Positions 30,134 through 42,860 are shown, numbered from the stretch's first letter. The stretch is DNA of 64,000 nt from Hydractinia symbiolongicarpus (GCF_029227915.1 NC_079878.1:24329501-24393500), one strand, 5' to 3'. A program made the numbers and translations. Notes: generated by a model not told the origin, from the sequence alone.

Positions 30134-32188
30134 ATGGCGACTGTTTCGGATGTTTCAAAAGTCATCTCAAACATTTTAGTTCCACTTTCTTTTTCAATTA
30201 AACCCAAAAAATTAGAAGCTGTGGTAAATATTTTAAATGGAGTCGATACCTTGTGTATTTTTCCAACGTTTTATGGTAAAAGTTTAATCTACCAACTTTT
30301 ACCAAGTGTGTGTTTGGAGTTAAATATAGCACCTTCACCACTTGTTTTAGTCGTTTCTCCTCTTATTTCTTTAATCCAAGATCAAGTTTCATGTGCAAAT
30401 TCGTTAAGTGCGTTAGGATTAAAGGCTTCCAAACTAGATTGCGATGATTATGGGGATATTATATCTGGCAATTTCAATATTTTGATTGGCACACCTGAAT
30501 CTTGGCTTAATAATGCCAGGTGGAGACAGTTTCTCTCATCTAAATTTGTACTGGACAATGCTGTTTGCCTTGTTGTGGATGAAGTACACAAAGTGTCATG
30601 GTATGGTGTTTTTATTATTGGTGCCCCAAAGCTGCAAAGAAAGCATTTTCAGAATGTATGTTTTGTATAATAACATCCTCCATCATAATATGATGCTAGA
30701 TATAACTAAATCTGACCCCATGATATTCCTTTAGTTTTTAGCGAGAGAAAACAGAGTGTAGTTTAATGCAAAACAGCATGAACTTTACTGTACATGCAGA
30801 TGCAGGCTCATTTTCTGCCACTCTCTGTAAAAGATGAAAACGTTTTCCATTTTTTGAACCAAGTTTTATTTTATAGCTTTATAATGTTTATATATTCTTA
30901 TCTTAGGGGTGCCTCACCAATGAGCAATGAGGACAAGCCATTCAGAGAAGCATTTGGTAGAATCAGTGAAATGCGGTCTATCTGTCGTCAAGATTTACCT
31001 ATTCTTGCCCTCAGTGCCACTGTGGATGTTGATTTGACCCAGCTTGTTATCGGAAGTTGCGGATTATAAAAAAAACTGAGAGTAATATCAGTATGTAGTG
31101 ACAGACAAAATATACGATTGTGTGTTTTGAATATTTCCAGTAGGGAAAATGTCCAATGTCTGAAGTGGATTGTTGACACTTTTTTATCAGAGGTTTCTGA
31201 TACACATAAAGTAATAATTTACTGTCGATCAGTGACTTTGTGTGGTTTTGTTTACTACCACGTTCGTAAGATGATTGAACGAGAAACTTTGGGAAATGGT
31301 ATGAAATCTACCGACTTAATTGCCTTATTTCACTCTGGAACATTGAAAGCCCAAAAATCGAATGTTTTATCAGCCCTGACATCAGACACAGGTACTATTC
31401 GGTTGGTAGTTGCAACAAGTTCACTTGGTTGTGGTGTTAACATGAAGAACGTTAAATTTGTTGTTCATTATGGTCCAGCATATGACACCGCTGATTATTG
31501 CCAACAGGTTGGCCGAGCAGGACGGAACATTGAAGGACTTTGCCATGCAATACTATATGTCTTTCCACAGGGCAGAGGAAATGTAAATAATTCTATGGTA
31601 TCCTACATTCAGAGCCATGAAAAGAGTTGCTTGAGGACATCACTGTACACTCTATTCAATGAAGACGGAAACAGTGTAATGCCTTTCTCACCTGGCCATA
31701 ACTGTTGTTCATTTTGTGCAAGGAAATGTGAGTGTGATGAATGTCCGTTGTTTCCCTTTGAAATTGTAACAGAAGAAAAAGAATCCAAATTATTTGGTAA
31801 AAAGATTATACGTGAAGTTTCAGAATATGATAAACAACTTGTCAAAGATATGCTAGTTGAGTACCATGAAACTATATGTTCCAAACCAATGTTACTAGTG
31901 CCTGGAGAAGTGATGACTGGGTTATCAAAGAGTTGTATAAATGAAATTGTTTTGCATTTACCCTACATAAATGCAATGGAATATATACAAAATAATCTCA
32001 ATCTGGGTACAGATACTTCCAAGCAACTTATGCTAATACTCAATGATGTGTTTCACGATATTGAAGTTCCAGATGTTCACAAAGAATGTGACGATAGCAT
32101 GGAAATCGTTGATAAAACGAATCTAGAGTGTCCTGAATTTTCAGATTTCTCTGAACATGAGTCAAATGACAGTGAACTTGACTATTGA
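30134..32188 (+). pseudogene. RecQ-like DNA helicase gene with one in-frame stop
   Basis: ATP-dependent 3'-5' helicase family. Exon 1 (30134-30600) has the Walker A region FPTFYGKSLIYQLLP and Walker B VVDEVHKVSW. The intron 30601-30906 (TG|GTATGG ... tcttag|G) restores W-G-A-S, the normal sequence after the DExH box. Exon 2 (30907-32188) has motif III LALSATV, VIIYCRS, LFHSGTL, VVATSSLGCGVNM, and motif VI QQVGRAGRN. A Cys-rich zinc region follows (CCSFCARKCECDECPL). Departures from the family: the first Gly of GxGKS is replaced (TFYGKS), the usual DEAH is DEVH, and TAA at 31067-31069 interrupts CGL*KKLRVISV in the same frame. Unless that stop is bypassed the protein ends before the second RecA domain. 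Cnidarian genomes hold many such helicases linked to repeats. Confidence 0.8.
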
Positions 32189-32369
32189 TTTTTTTTAATG
32201 ACAAACTGAATTTAGAACCTATTCTCAAACTTAAACTCTACTAAAAATTGCTTTAATAACAAATCACAAAAGATAGGCCCTATTTCAATCTCCAAAATGT
32301 CCTACTTTATTAAGTTAGTATGTACAATATACAAAGTTATAAAATATAATGCAAAAAACGAAATATGAA

Positions 32370-35300
32370 AAAGTAAATAAATCGTGTTCTTTCTGTGATA
32401 ACCACTTATGTAGATGATCTGCATCTATTGAGCATAATATTGTTTCTTTAAAATTTGGAAACGATTCATATTCTCTTCCTGGTGTTTCTCTAAATACTTT
32501 AGCCTGATGATATGCAAGTGCCAACTTCTTTACGTCTTCAATAGTAGATGGCATCTTTCTATGACCCTTGACCTCAGACAAATCCAGTGACCTTTCCAAG
32601 TTGTCAACAATTCCTTTTGAATAAAATATATGTTTTTTCTTAACAGATAGTATCTTACATTGTATTATAGTAGTATTTCACATATAGCTGTAATATTTTT
32701 TACCTTTCATATTTTGTAATGTATACGACACCCTTTCAGCATTTTTTTCATTGATGTTGCTACGTAATGAACGCAGTAATTCCTTTAAAAAATGATTTAA
32801 ATGTTCCAGGTGAAGATCATTTGATATATTTCTTCCTTTGTATCCCTGTGTATTAATGAACCTTCCCCAGGTCAACTTGAATGCATTTTCCGGTTCCAAT
32901 CTAATTTGGTATAACAACTTCAGGATGGTGTATGCGTATTTATGATGCCGAGTTGCCTTGAAGTAAAGCAGAACCAACTTATAACTTTCGATTAATCGTT
33001 CACCATCTCCCTGTCTTATTGCATCATTAAGTTCTTGAGTAGCAGATTGATAGTGAACAAGGCTTTCTGATAACATAGGACGTGGTCCTTTATAATAGGC
33101 TGCTGTATTACATCAGGTTCGCGTCTATGAAAATATAAAAGTTTTAACATTTTTATTTTTATTTTAACTGTAAAGGTACGATATATATACTGAACATGGG
33201 TTTCACATAATAATTACATTTAAATATACATTATCTGACCTGTCCATGTTATGCTTCAGTTTCTCATGAAGATCCCTCGTACGTGCGGATTTGAAGGGGC
33301 AATGATTACATTCTCCAGTAGCATTTTTGGAGCAGATGAATATTTTCAGCTTTCTTATGCCTTCTTGTTTAAGTTTTTCTCTTACATTGCCTATGTTGTC
33401 AGCATATGCCACTGTGTATCTAGACATTTGTTATTTAGTATACGATGAAATGTAATTTTATTAGTCACGACATTACTGAACATATATTATCACATAAATC
33501 TACCTTTTTATTATATCTTCAACATGCATAGAAATCCATTTTCGTTTCTCTTCCTCACATCCTGTTTTGATATTTGTCGGTACTGGGTCATCTTAATGAA
33601 GAAATAAGTTTCAAATTTAGTAAACAATTTATATAAATTTGCATGAATAATTTGTAACATAAAGACCTTCAAATGTTGCCATGTTGAAGTGCTCCATTGT
33701 AATAGCGACTATTTGTGCATCTAATTCTTTATCCGAAAATTCACCGTAGGCATTCATTGCAGCATGTGGACCTTTTTTAGCATTCCTTGTACGTAACACG
33801 TTCATCGCCCACTGTGTCGTTCCAAACTCTGCGCCTGATGTCTCTTTACGAAAAAGCGAATCTTTGACCTGTTATAACGAAACACTTTATTATTTAAACT
33901 GTCTGATACATCGGGAAAGTAGGTGAAAGTGATATCACTTCCATCAAAATTTCGAGATTTTTCAGTTAAAAAAAAAATTGATACCTCGTAAAGAGTCATT
34001 TTCAAGTGCCAGTCCTCAAATTTGGGTTGTAGACCTTCAATACGATCGTAGCTGGTATCGCCATCCAGAAAAGCGCGAATGATGTTGATAAGAACGTTCC
34101 TCAGTCAATTGGTCCCCACCAAAAGGAATCGGTTGAAGTATCTGAAAAAAGAGAGAATATTTTTTATGTCAAAACGGCGAGGCAAACATATAATTTTGTT
34201 ATGAATTTACTGACCTCTAATTTTCCGTTTTCGTTTATCGTTTGTGGAACATATTCTTTCTGTATATGACGTAAGATCTTAGTAATTCCAGATGCCGTGT
34301 TTTCCGACTCCAACAACAGTCCAAGACTAACAACCTCTGATTTTTTCGACATTTCATCGACGAATGGATGTGCTATATGTTTCTGCGTATGTTTCTTGAA
34401 AGATTCAAACGCTGGTATGAAGGATACGATAGTTCTTGTTACCAAGTGCTTGAAATTATCTGCCAACATCACGAGCGTGTGGTTATCTGGTAGAACACTT
34501 GCACGCCTGTAATCTTCAAAACTTTTAGGATCTAAATCAATCAATCATGATATACCCAAACATATTTATAAAATTTAAGCCAATTCTATTTATTGCATTT
34601 GACATAAAAATAAATAATTTGAAAATGACCTTGAGAGGGGTGCACGCGATCTTTAACAGCTATGTAATGAAACCAGTGATGACTCCTATTGGGATTGTTG
34701 ATTCCTTGGTGTCTGACGTTAACTTCGTAGTCTAGATTATCGCCAATAATCTGCCAACATGCAATATATATGCAGCTTATATTTGAAATGCCACGTTTCT
34801 GAATTACTAGAGAAAAAAGTATTACCTGGTACCCAACACTCTCCGGATCATTGGATTCTATCATATTTTTCCAACCTTTAACGTCTTGGTCATGATTACA
34901 GGCTAATTTCTCGTTTTTGTTCAATGCAGTTTGATAACTATTGGTTACACCAAGGGCATTGAACCATTTAAACGCCCGCTTCTTAGCACCAGCGGCAATG
35001 AACAGCTGGTCATTGCGATGCGAGACTATACAGGCTCTGCTTTTATGATATCTTGCTTTGAACAGGATTCCGAAACACGCCACTTGTTGTCCAATATATA
35101 CCCTGTAAAATATTAAGCGTATAGAACATATTCGTAACATTTTGTTGCTCTCCGTATCTCTTGGACAGTCATCGATCTTACCCTTTCTCTCCAGCTACTG
35201 CACCTCTTATGGCAGCCGACAGGATTGGGCAAAGTTCTTCCATCCTCTCTCGTTAAAATTGACTAAAGCATCGACAGAGACGTCTGTCATTAAATTGTCA

Positions 35301-35730
35301 CGCTCAACTCTTGCCATTTCCTGTTTGCACTCGTTTTCAACTACGATATTTAAGGAATCTAGTTCTGAAGCATTCTATGAAAAAAACTAGTGTATATAGT
35401 ATCAACGATGCAAAGAAAAGAATAACACAAAAAAATCGCTCATGAATTACCTGATCGTCAGCAAATTTACATTTTTGTTTAAATCTACAGTTTTTCCACC
35501 TCAATCTGAGTTCTTTTGCTTTCTCCAGTACTCCTATTCCTCTATAGCACTTGTCACACACCGATCTATTTACACACTTTTTTTTCCTGTCGTCATTATT
35601 AACACTATCAATATCACGATTAAGGAGTTGGAAGCCAATTTTGTGCAGCCTCTGCAACTCCATAGGCCACAAGAGATGTCTACTTTCCTTACAGTTTTAT
35701 ATTCTTTCAAACAAAGACGACATGAAGTCA
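32370..35730 (-). pseudogene. DUF6589-family gene, about 11 exons, several lesions
   Basis: Function of DUF6589 proteins is unknown; they are frequent and often repetitive in cnidarians. Reading leftward: a ZAD-like Cys motif (MTSCRLCLKEY, CDKCYRGIG; 35730-35451); 35375-35179; 35104-34830 (HRNDQLFIAAGAKKRAFKWFNALGV); 34755-34630 (IIGDNLDYEVNVRHQ, SHHWFHYIAVKDRV); 34534-34215 (HTLVMLADNFKHLV, FESFKKHTQKHI); 34142-34000 (PIPFGGDQLTEER, DGDTSYDRIEGLQPKFEDWHLKMTLYE in two frames); 33870-33666 (GTTQWAMNVLRTRNAKKG); 33592-33507; 33424-33240; 33120-32701 (RFINTQGYKGRNISNDLHLEHLNHFLKELLRSL); 32635-32370. GDQLT.ER, FEDWH.KM and GRNI..DLHLEH are hallmarks. Frameshifts near 35660, 35220 and 34095 suggest a decaying copy. 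Confidence 0.7.
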
Positions 35731-35822
35731 TACTTCTTTCAACTCCAGACACAAGGGTTTTTTCATATCGTAGTGTTGTTTTTTGTACATGTGCGCTCCA
35801 TGTGTTTTCTTAAATTTCCTGC

Positions 35823-37030
35823 TTGAACTTTAAAGACATTACTCCACTCACTCGCGGTGGTTAAAACCTTATTACAGTATACAGTTGTATATTTTTTTCA
35901 AACTTTTAATCACAGAAGGAGAGTGCTGTGAGGGAAAATAATCTATCAAGATTTCGAGATGTGGATGCTTTTTCCATGCTTAACACGAATAAGATACTAT
36001 TCCTTCTTGTTTAGAAAAGAAAACCAAGCAACTGTAAACAACGTTCAATCTAAATGTCATCGCTTAAAAGGTGTTTTAAATGGCGATTGATCAAGCAGGC
36101 AGCTGCATGTGCGTTGACTGATATTTTTCAATAAATGTGAGTTTGGTGGGATACTTTTAAATGTTCAAACATATTAAAAATTATTATGCGGTAACTCCAT
36201 TATTCTTTTTTAGTATTTAAGCCATTTCTAGCGATTTTATTTGACTAAAGCTAGAATTTTTTGTCTTTTAGTCGCAGCTATAGCTAGCTAGCTACCTTAA
36301 GCTAATTAATGTTTGTTTTTAATCCGCCATGTTTTAAAGTGACTTCCAAAATAATTATGCGAATATTTAAAAACAATACTGTGAAATTTAAGTGGCTAAT
36401 ATTTTTGATTTTGAAATCAGATGTCAGTTTGAATGTTAACTGTCAAGGTAGGTTATTCTAAACTCTCTTTTTTCTCTTCTCTATCAAAAATATCAAAAAG
36501 GGAAAAATGATGAGTTTAGTTTACTAGACTAGGTCGTTACACCCACAGACAAGGTGAAAGCAAACCCCCTTACTAAGCTTCTTTTAAGTTACCAGAGAAG
36601 AGTGAGCTGAACTCTTTACCCTCTGGGTATTGACGGCAAACTGGTTCGAATGAACTAGCTGGGGTAATATAAAACCGCTCGAATTTACATTTTCCATGAC
36701 CCTGGAAGTACAGGTTTTATAAACGTAATGATAAATGTATAAGAAAGAAAGAAAAAGCGGATCAACAGCGAACGTAACAAAGAATATAACATGAATTGTT
36801 GTTGAGAATAGGTGGAGAGCATTTGCAAACCGCTCTATCGTTGCAGTGGTACTAAGAGTTTGTGGCAGGATCCTTAACATAAGCCCAATAATGACCTGCG
36901 GTTAACGTACCGGAGTGATTAATTGTTGCTAACAATGAGTAGTTCTGATTAAACATTGTGTCCGTATCACTGACGAGAGGTAGTTGCAGGAGAGAGTCAC
37001 GTAAAGAAAAACACATTCAACAACTCTGTT
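35823..37030. other. Non-coding stretch
   Basis: No supported gene. A gctagctagctacctta run lies near 36281. The minus-strand open frame 36584-36880 has no recognised domain. Confidence 0.45.
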
Positions 37031-37034
37031 GTCT

Positions 37035-38600
37035 TTTACCAGATGTTCACCATGTTTTAAAAACCTTTTAAGATGCAGGAATAAGATTTCACTACTCCTG
37101 CTGATTTGCGTTTCTCTAGTACTCTCTCTATGTGCAAAGCATTGCGGACAAAACCACTTGTTTCCATCAGTTAGAATTTATAGGTTCTAAAAATTTGCTG
37201 ACACAAGATTGGATTTTAGATGTCATTGGCAGTGTTAAAATGTCCTGCATTTCGACATTTACCGAGGTGCACAGGCAGGTGTTACAGCTTACGGACATTG
37301 AGATTTCAGTTGAGATTTTATCTGCAGCAATCGGGGAAAATCCCTTAAGGGCGTCCAAAACCACAAACAAAATCTCTACTACATCTTGCTGAGTATTAAA
37401 TTGGAAGTCCACTTTCCCATCATAGTGCATTTGACGTTCAAGGGCCCAGAGAAAATTCGAAGGGTCAACAGGTGACAATGATTGCTTCAGCTTCGCCATG
37501 TTAAGCGAAATAGACCTCGCAATAGGTGATAAATGAAACGATTCTGACCCACTCTGGCACCAGAGTGTTGGAATGGTACTTAATACTTGCAAAATGGCGT
37601 TGGCGTAACAAGTGTTGCCTTTGTTTAAAAAACCGATGTTTTTATAGTTTTTATAGACACTAATTGGTTGAGTGTCATTTTTATTTTGGCTAACCTTTTT
37701 AGATGGCCCCTTTCGGCGAGATGAAACACCCTTGGTCTCCACAATGGGCAAAGCCTGCTTGGATTTGGGTAATTGTATCAAGGAGTCAGTTGACCAAACA
37801 TTGGATTTACGTGCCAGCCAGATACAAAAAGAAGACCTCATACTGATTTTGCCGAGATCATTTGCAGTGAAATAAGCAAGTTTGTTGGTGAAACCCATTC
37901 TTTTTAAACAGGCAGTGGTGGTTCTTGCACAATATCCTCTTGCTCCTACTTCCACTGCGAAGAAATCAACTTGCCAGCCATTAAACATAATCACATTCAT
38001 TAAACAGGAATATTTGGCAAATTTGGTGGAGTGCCAAGCATTCATGTTTTCCTCACATGGGCAAGTGAGTTCTACAATAATAACGCGCTTAAGGTCATTT
38101 GAATATAACACAAGGTCCGGTTTAAGCTCAGAAATGGCAATATGGCTAGGAAACACATAGTTCGAGTGTGTGTCAGCAACAATGTTCCAATCTTTGGTCA
38201 GGTGCAGTATACCTGACACTTTAGATTTTGTATGTGCCTTTGACCCGGCTCTCAGAAAGGTTATTTTTTGACAATTTTTAGGAGGTTCAGAAGGAAGCTC
38301 AAAAATGAACTTTTTCAAAGTTTCTACCAAATGGGTAAGTACAGAATCGTGTCTAAAGGTATATCTACCCTGGGAAAGAGCAGTTTTACAAGCACCAAGA
38401 ATGTGAGCAGAAGTGCAAATTTCTTTGTGACATAGGAAACATGATGGTTCTGTATTTATTTTCCACCTCCTTAGGTTACTTGGTGATGGCAGAACATCGT
38501 AAGTGGATTGCAGGCAGGAAGATAAGAGATTAGGAGGAGTTGCTAGGATGTTCTTCCATGAAAGATCAAACTTTACGTAGTTCTTCCATCTTGTCTATTG
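37035..38600 (-). pseudogene. Restriction-like endonuclease + ubiquitin protease ORF, copy 2
   Basis: Same architecture as 1-1600. The frame is open from about 38594 to 37167. It contains LQSTYDVLPSPSNLRRW, the CCHC knuckle (CFLCHKEICTSAHILGAC), RHDSVL, the endonuclease core (LKPDLVLYSNDLKRVIIVELTCPCEEN, then TKFAKYSCLMNVI and FFAVEVGARGYC), a Ser/Lys-rich linker, and a USP domain with an intact Cys box (GFLNKGNTCYANAILQVL) and NTQQDVVEIL. A frameshift at about 37165 precedes the zinc site (WFCPQCF) and LHLKRFL. Upstream, a TAG near 38596 and another frame change end the readable homology. No reverse transcriptase is found. The two copies are clearly diverged, so this is a family and not a local duplication. 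Confidence 0.82.
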
Positions 38601-38620
38601 GCCCTGCACCTGAAGTTGCA

Positions 38621-39055
38621 GTGCCTTAGATAGATAGCTTTCCTCGTCAATCTCAGCCGATGTTTTTGCGATTAACTTTCTGTACTTGTGAGAATCCATG
38701 GGAAATATCGAAAAATAAAAGCTACTTCACTACTGCCCTTGGTACATGGTAAATATGTGAGCTGATACATAAAAAAATTGATTTCCGAGATAACAATCAT
38801 AACATTTTATGTGTGTAGCTAAGGTCTTATTTTACTGGTCAAAAATAACAAATCGTTCTCCTAAAGTATTAAAAAAAACAATAATACCATAACGTCATTA
38901 AAGCCTTATAACAATCCTTAACAGAGGGCAAACGTTTTTGGAAGCCGAACATGAAATATCGCACAAGGTTTGTAAAAAACGTGTATAGTTTTTGTTTCGG
39001 GGAATGGTGCAATAATTTAAAAAACACAGTTATATTTCCAAAGGAAAGATGTTTC
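38621..39055. other. Non-coding spacer
   Basis: No gene recognised between the endonuclease-USP relic and the BEL/Pao relic. Confidence 0.4.
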
Positions 39056-40715
39056 TGCGAGAAATATACTATACAAATTGCATGGAAAAAATGGCAACAT
39101 GGTCTGCAATCCTTGGAGAAATTCAAAATCGAAAGGTGCTACAAAACGAATTTTACAACCAAATTGCAGTTGCACCTGTTTGGAGACGCATCAGAAAAGG
39201 CCTATGGCGCAGTTGACTACTTGAGGATTGGGGCTGAACCTGCCAAAATAAGCCTCGTGATGTCAAAGGGAAGAGTTGCATCAACGAAGCCACAAACCCT
39301 TCCAAGACTTGAACTTAATGCCGCCACATTTGCAGTAAGGCTGTACAGATTCATCATAAAAGAAATCGATTTACTAATTGAAAAAGTTTATTTATGGACT
39401 GATTCAACATTGACACTTTAGTATATTAAAAATGAGAAAAGTCGATAAAAAACCTTTATTGCAAATCGAGTATCCGAAATCCGAGAAGTAACAAATCCCT
39501 CGCAGTGATATCACGTACCTGGCGATGAAAATCCAGCTGATGTCATCACAAGAGGGGTCTACAATATGCACGAGCTAGAACTTGCAGACGGCAAAAGATC
39601 TTGGAAGTCTGGCCCAAATATTTTGCAGGGCAACGAAAAACTTTAGCCATCCATAGAAATACTCCCATTGGATCCTGATGATAAAGAAATCAAGAGAAAA
39701 ACAGTTTTAATTATTGCGGCTGACAGAAAAGAAATGGTAGTCAGTTACGAAAATTATTCTTCATTCGATAAACTAATCAGAATCATAGGTTGGATTGACC
39801 GCTTTGTAAAAAACTGCCGTAGGATTAATGATGCCGCTATTATCACAGGAGGAGATTACGAATGCTAAGAGAGTCGTATTTCGTGACGCCCAAATACCGT
39901 TCAGACAAGAGATTCAACAAATCAGAGATGGATCTGCTGTATCGAAGAAAAGTAAACTTGCTCCATTTAAACCATTTCTTGATGAAAGTGGAATCATCAG
40001 AATAGGAGGAAGACTGAACGATGCTCAAATTCCATTTGATGCCAAGCACCAAATTATCCTACCAAACGACCATGCCGCACAATTGGTTATCAGGAAACAC
40101 CACTTTAGGTGCGGCCATGCAGGAGTTAACCAAGTGTTTTCCGAAGTGAGGCAAACACTGTGGATTTTGAATGGTCGTGTAGCAGAAAACGCGTGATTCA
40201 GAAATGCATCGACTGCCAGAAGTTTAGGTCGAAAGGCTCAAATCCCAGTGATGGCGCATCTCCCAAGACATAGAATCGACTTGGAAGAGCCTCCCTTTAC
40301 AAATGCTGGAGTAGACTTTTTGGGACCGCTATTGATAAAGCAGGGGAGAAAGAGACTCAAGCGATGGGTGTCGTTGTTTACATGCATGACAATTCGTTGC
40401 GTACATCTCGAACTGGTAGAAAGCTTAGAATCGGATGATTTTCTAAACTCGTTACAAAGATTCATCAGTAGGAGGCAAAAGCCAAAATTGATAATTTCTG
40501 ATTGCGGCACAAACTTTAAAGGTGCCTCGAACGAATTTAAGCAAGAGCTGAAAAAACTGGGTCATCAAAAGGTTAAAAATTATTGTTTCGGCCTACAAAT
40601 TGAATGGAGATTTCACCCACCATCTGCTCCCCACATGGGCGGCGCTCGTAATATTCGTAATATTAAAAATATCTTTCATTTTTTATTGTTGAGAAAGAGA
40701 ACCATAAAGAAGAAA
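39056..40715 (+). pseudogene. BEL/Pao retrotransposon pol relic (RNase H to integrase)
   Basis: Plus strand, several frames. RNase H-like part: LQLHLFGDASEKAYGAVDYLR, TLPRLELNAATFAVRLYRF, VYLWTDSTLTL, then (across stops) VTNPSQ.YHVPGDENPADVITRGV. Integrase: a zinc region with HHFRCGHAGVNQVFSEVRQTLWILNG and CIDCQKF, then the catalytic core D in AGVDFLGPLL and D in LIISDCGTNFKGA. The Glu-containing part is missing: the text dissolves into repeats of 'attcgtaatatt' after 40645. Stops at 39420 and 39446-39510 and frame changes near 39845 and 40195 make it dead. No LTR was found. Confidence 0.85.
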
Positions 40716-40739
40716 GGAAAGATTTTAGAAATGTGCTAG

Positions 40740-41090
40740 CTATAATAGCTAGCTAGTTATACTAAAATTTTTATTTAAAAAAACTATTTTTTTATTTACT
40801 GTGTAAATTGCGGTTAATGTTGACATAAATTCGTGTTTTTATGATTTGTAAATTTTCTTACGGCTATGAAATACAATATTGGTGCTAAACTACAACCAAA
40901 AAGTGATGATTTTAATTTATTAACTACTAGGTGTGTGGGCTTTTTCAAGTGAAATTTTGAGTAGTTGCCTGAAATTTCCCATGGTTGTGGGGGCGACTTC
41001 GCATCCTCACGACATAAAATTTTGCAATCACCAAAATCACCAATTTTCCCAATTTTTTTCTGTGCCAAGAAGAAGAGTAATAGTTATACA
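40740..41090. other. Non-coding spacer
   Basis: AT-rich; a small 'agctagctagttatac' palindromic patch at 40736-40765. No gene. Confidence 0.4.
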
Positions 41091-41094
41091 TGGT

Positions 41095-41435
41095 TTTGGC
41101 GCCGAAGATTAGTGGTTATAGCTTTCGTACTCTGTGCAGGAAACCGGGGTTTGATTCCTCTTGACGGCGATTTAACATGGGCGAGTGAATGTTACCATAG
41201 CCCCGGGTTAACCCAAGCCATGTGAGGGAAATTGGGAAGATGGCTCCATGTATGGGCCGTTGGATGTTGCCGGGAGTTGTCTAGTAGAGCGCGGCCCCTA
41301 AATGGGTCTGCGTAGCTCAAAATGAGCATTTAATACTCTAGGACTCTCCATCTAAGCCATGGCCCTCCTGGAAATAATAGACAGAGTATATACCTCGATA
41401 TTAGAGAGGCTAATGTAAAATATCCACATCTATCT
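41095..41435 (+). mobile_element. tRNA-derived SINE
   Basis: The 5' part folds like a tRNA head: cgccg at 41100 pairs with cggcg at 41164-41168, there is an A-box-like agattagtggtta, and a B box GGTTTGATTCC (41148-41158, one base from consensus). About 260 bp of unrelated body follow, with a CTAT-repeat tail (ctatctatctag near 41430). This is the usual build of a SINE transcribed by RNA polymerase III. The parent tRNA cannot be named. Confidence 0.65.
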
Positions 41436-42651
41436 ATCTAGCTCTACTTTCATGTTAGTCGAAAACCAATAGCCGTACTGTTAGCTTTTTTAACATATGT
41501 GTTAAATATCAAAAAGTGTTGATATCTTAACACTGATTATTATCAGCGTTATTGAGGACTAAACGCGTTAATGGTGTTACCACTGTTAACATCGACTATT
41601 TGCACCACATATATTTATTAACGCGTTTAGCGCCTACATTAAATACCGGTAGCGTTACCGGTGTTTAATTAACAACATTAATGTGAACAAGACTTTATTG
41701 GCGCCTGTTTTTCGATTTTTCAGTTGAAGATTTCCAATCTTGCTTATAATTGTTGATAACAAACAAACAAGGAAAAATATATAACAAAATCTGATAATGT
41801 ATATAAAAGAGTTGCTAAAATATCTGAAATAAAAGAATGTAATAATATTTTTTGTCGTCATTCTGTTTTTATAATTTCCAGTTTTTAGGAAGCGTTTAAA
41901 GTGAGAATTTTCATTTGGTGCAAAAAATGGTCGGTTTCATTAAGTGTCCGATTTATGACTTGTTATAAGAGTTTAGCCGATTCATCCGTTCCAAGTACCA
42001 CTGTCTATGAGTTTCCCACTTTAGACAGTGTCTGCTTTAGCGGGATACCAATTTAGCTATTTTATAAAAGAACAAGATCAATTCGTATGTTTTTAGGTAG
42101 AAGAGCCTTACAAAGTCCGACCGAAGAACGGGATATTTAAAGCACCCAGACCAGACTCTTTGAAAATCCCAAAATTGCAAATATGCGGGGATGCAGGCTA
42201 GCATCAAAACTTTCAGACGAGTGTCATTGGCGTTCGGCGGAAAGTAGCATCGAGATCTTCACCGGAATAAAATTCTGTCGCAAGAATATTGTATTCACAA
42301 AGCATACGTGAATGCCCGGCTAATGTTGTTAAGGTTACTGTAATGGAAAAAACTGACTTAATGAGTAGTCTCAGAAAAACTCTTATAATTTATCAATACT
42401 TTTATTTATTTATTTTATTTTTTTGTTTCTGAATACTTGATGAAAGACTTTTTTGATGGTGTTACTTTCGTGAGATGTTAATGTTCCAAAATATAAATAT
42501 AATGAATTAAACACACACCTTTTTTCTCACCGTACACTTTAAAATGACTTCTTTTTCCGAACGCGTGGTCGCAGACTTCTCGTTTTTGCACTATTACATT
42601 CAGCATAAATTAAATTCAAGAAGGTTCCCGGTTTTTTTTGTAACAACGTCG
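41436..42651. other. Non-coding stretch with short inverted repeats
   Basis: No gene. Small inverted repeats: ctaaacgcgttaa near 41561 with ttaacgcgtttag near 41618, and accggtagcgttaccggt near 41646. A 22-bp inverted repeat arm (aaggttcccggttttttttg) at 42621 has its partner at 48579, outside the hAT element on both sides. Confidence 0.5.
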
Positions 42652-42729
42652 CAGGGTCGGATCCGGAGAATTACTGGATGTAGGCCTATATAAAAAAATT
42701 ATTAAAAAATTTTTTTTAGAATAATTGAA

Positions 42730-42860
42730 TTTACAACGCCCCAACGGGGCGTTGCATTGCGCCCTATCGGGCGCAATCCAGAACAACTCGGGGTTTGGGG
42801 GGCGTTGTGAGTCCCCCAAAGGGTCCAGGGCGGAGCCCTGGAAGCCAACGCTTTTAGAGC
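42730..42860. repeat. GC-rich hairpins in the hAT left subterminal region
   Basis: Two adjacent hairpins, acgccccaacggggcgt and ttgcgccctatcgggcgcaa, followed by further G/C blocks (cggggtttggggggcgtt, gtcccccaaagggtcc, agggcggagccctgg). This 130-bp island stands out sharply from the AT-rich surroundings. Confidence 0.8.
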
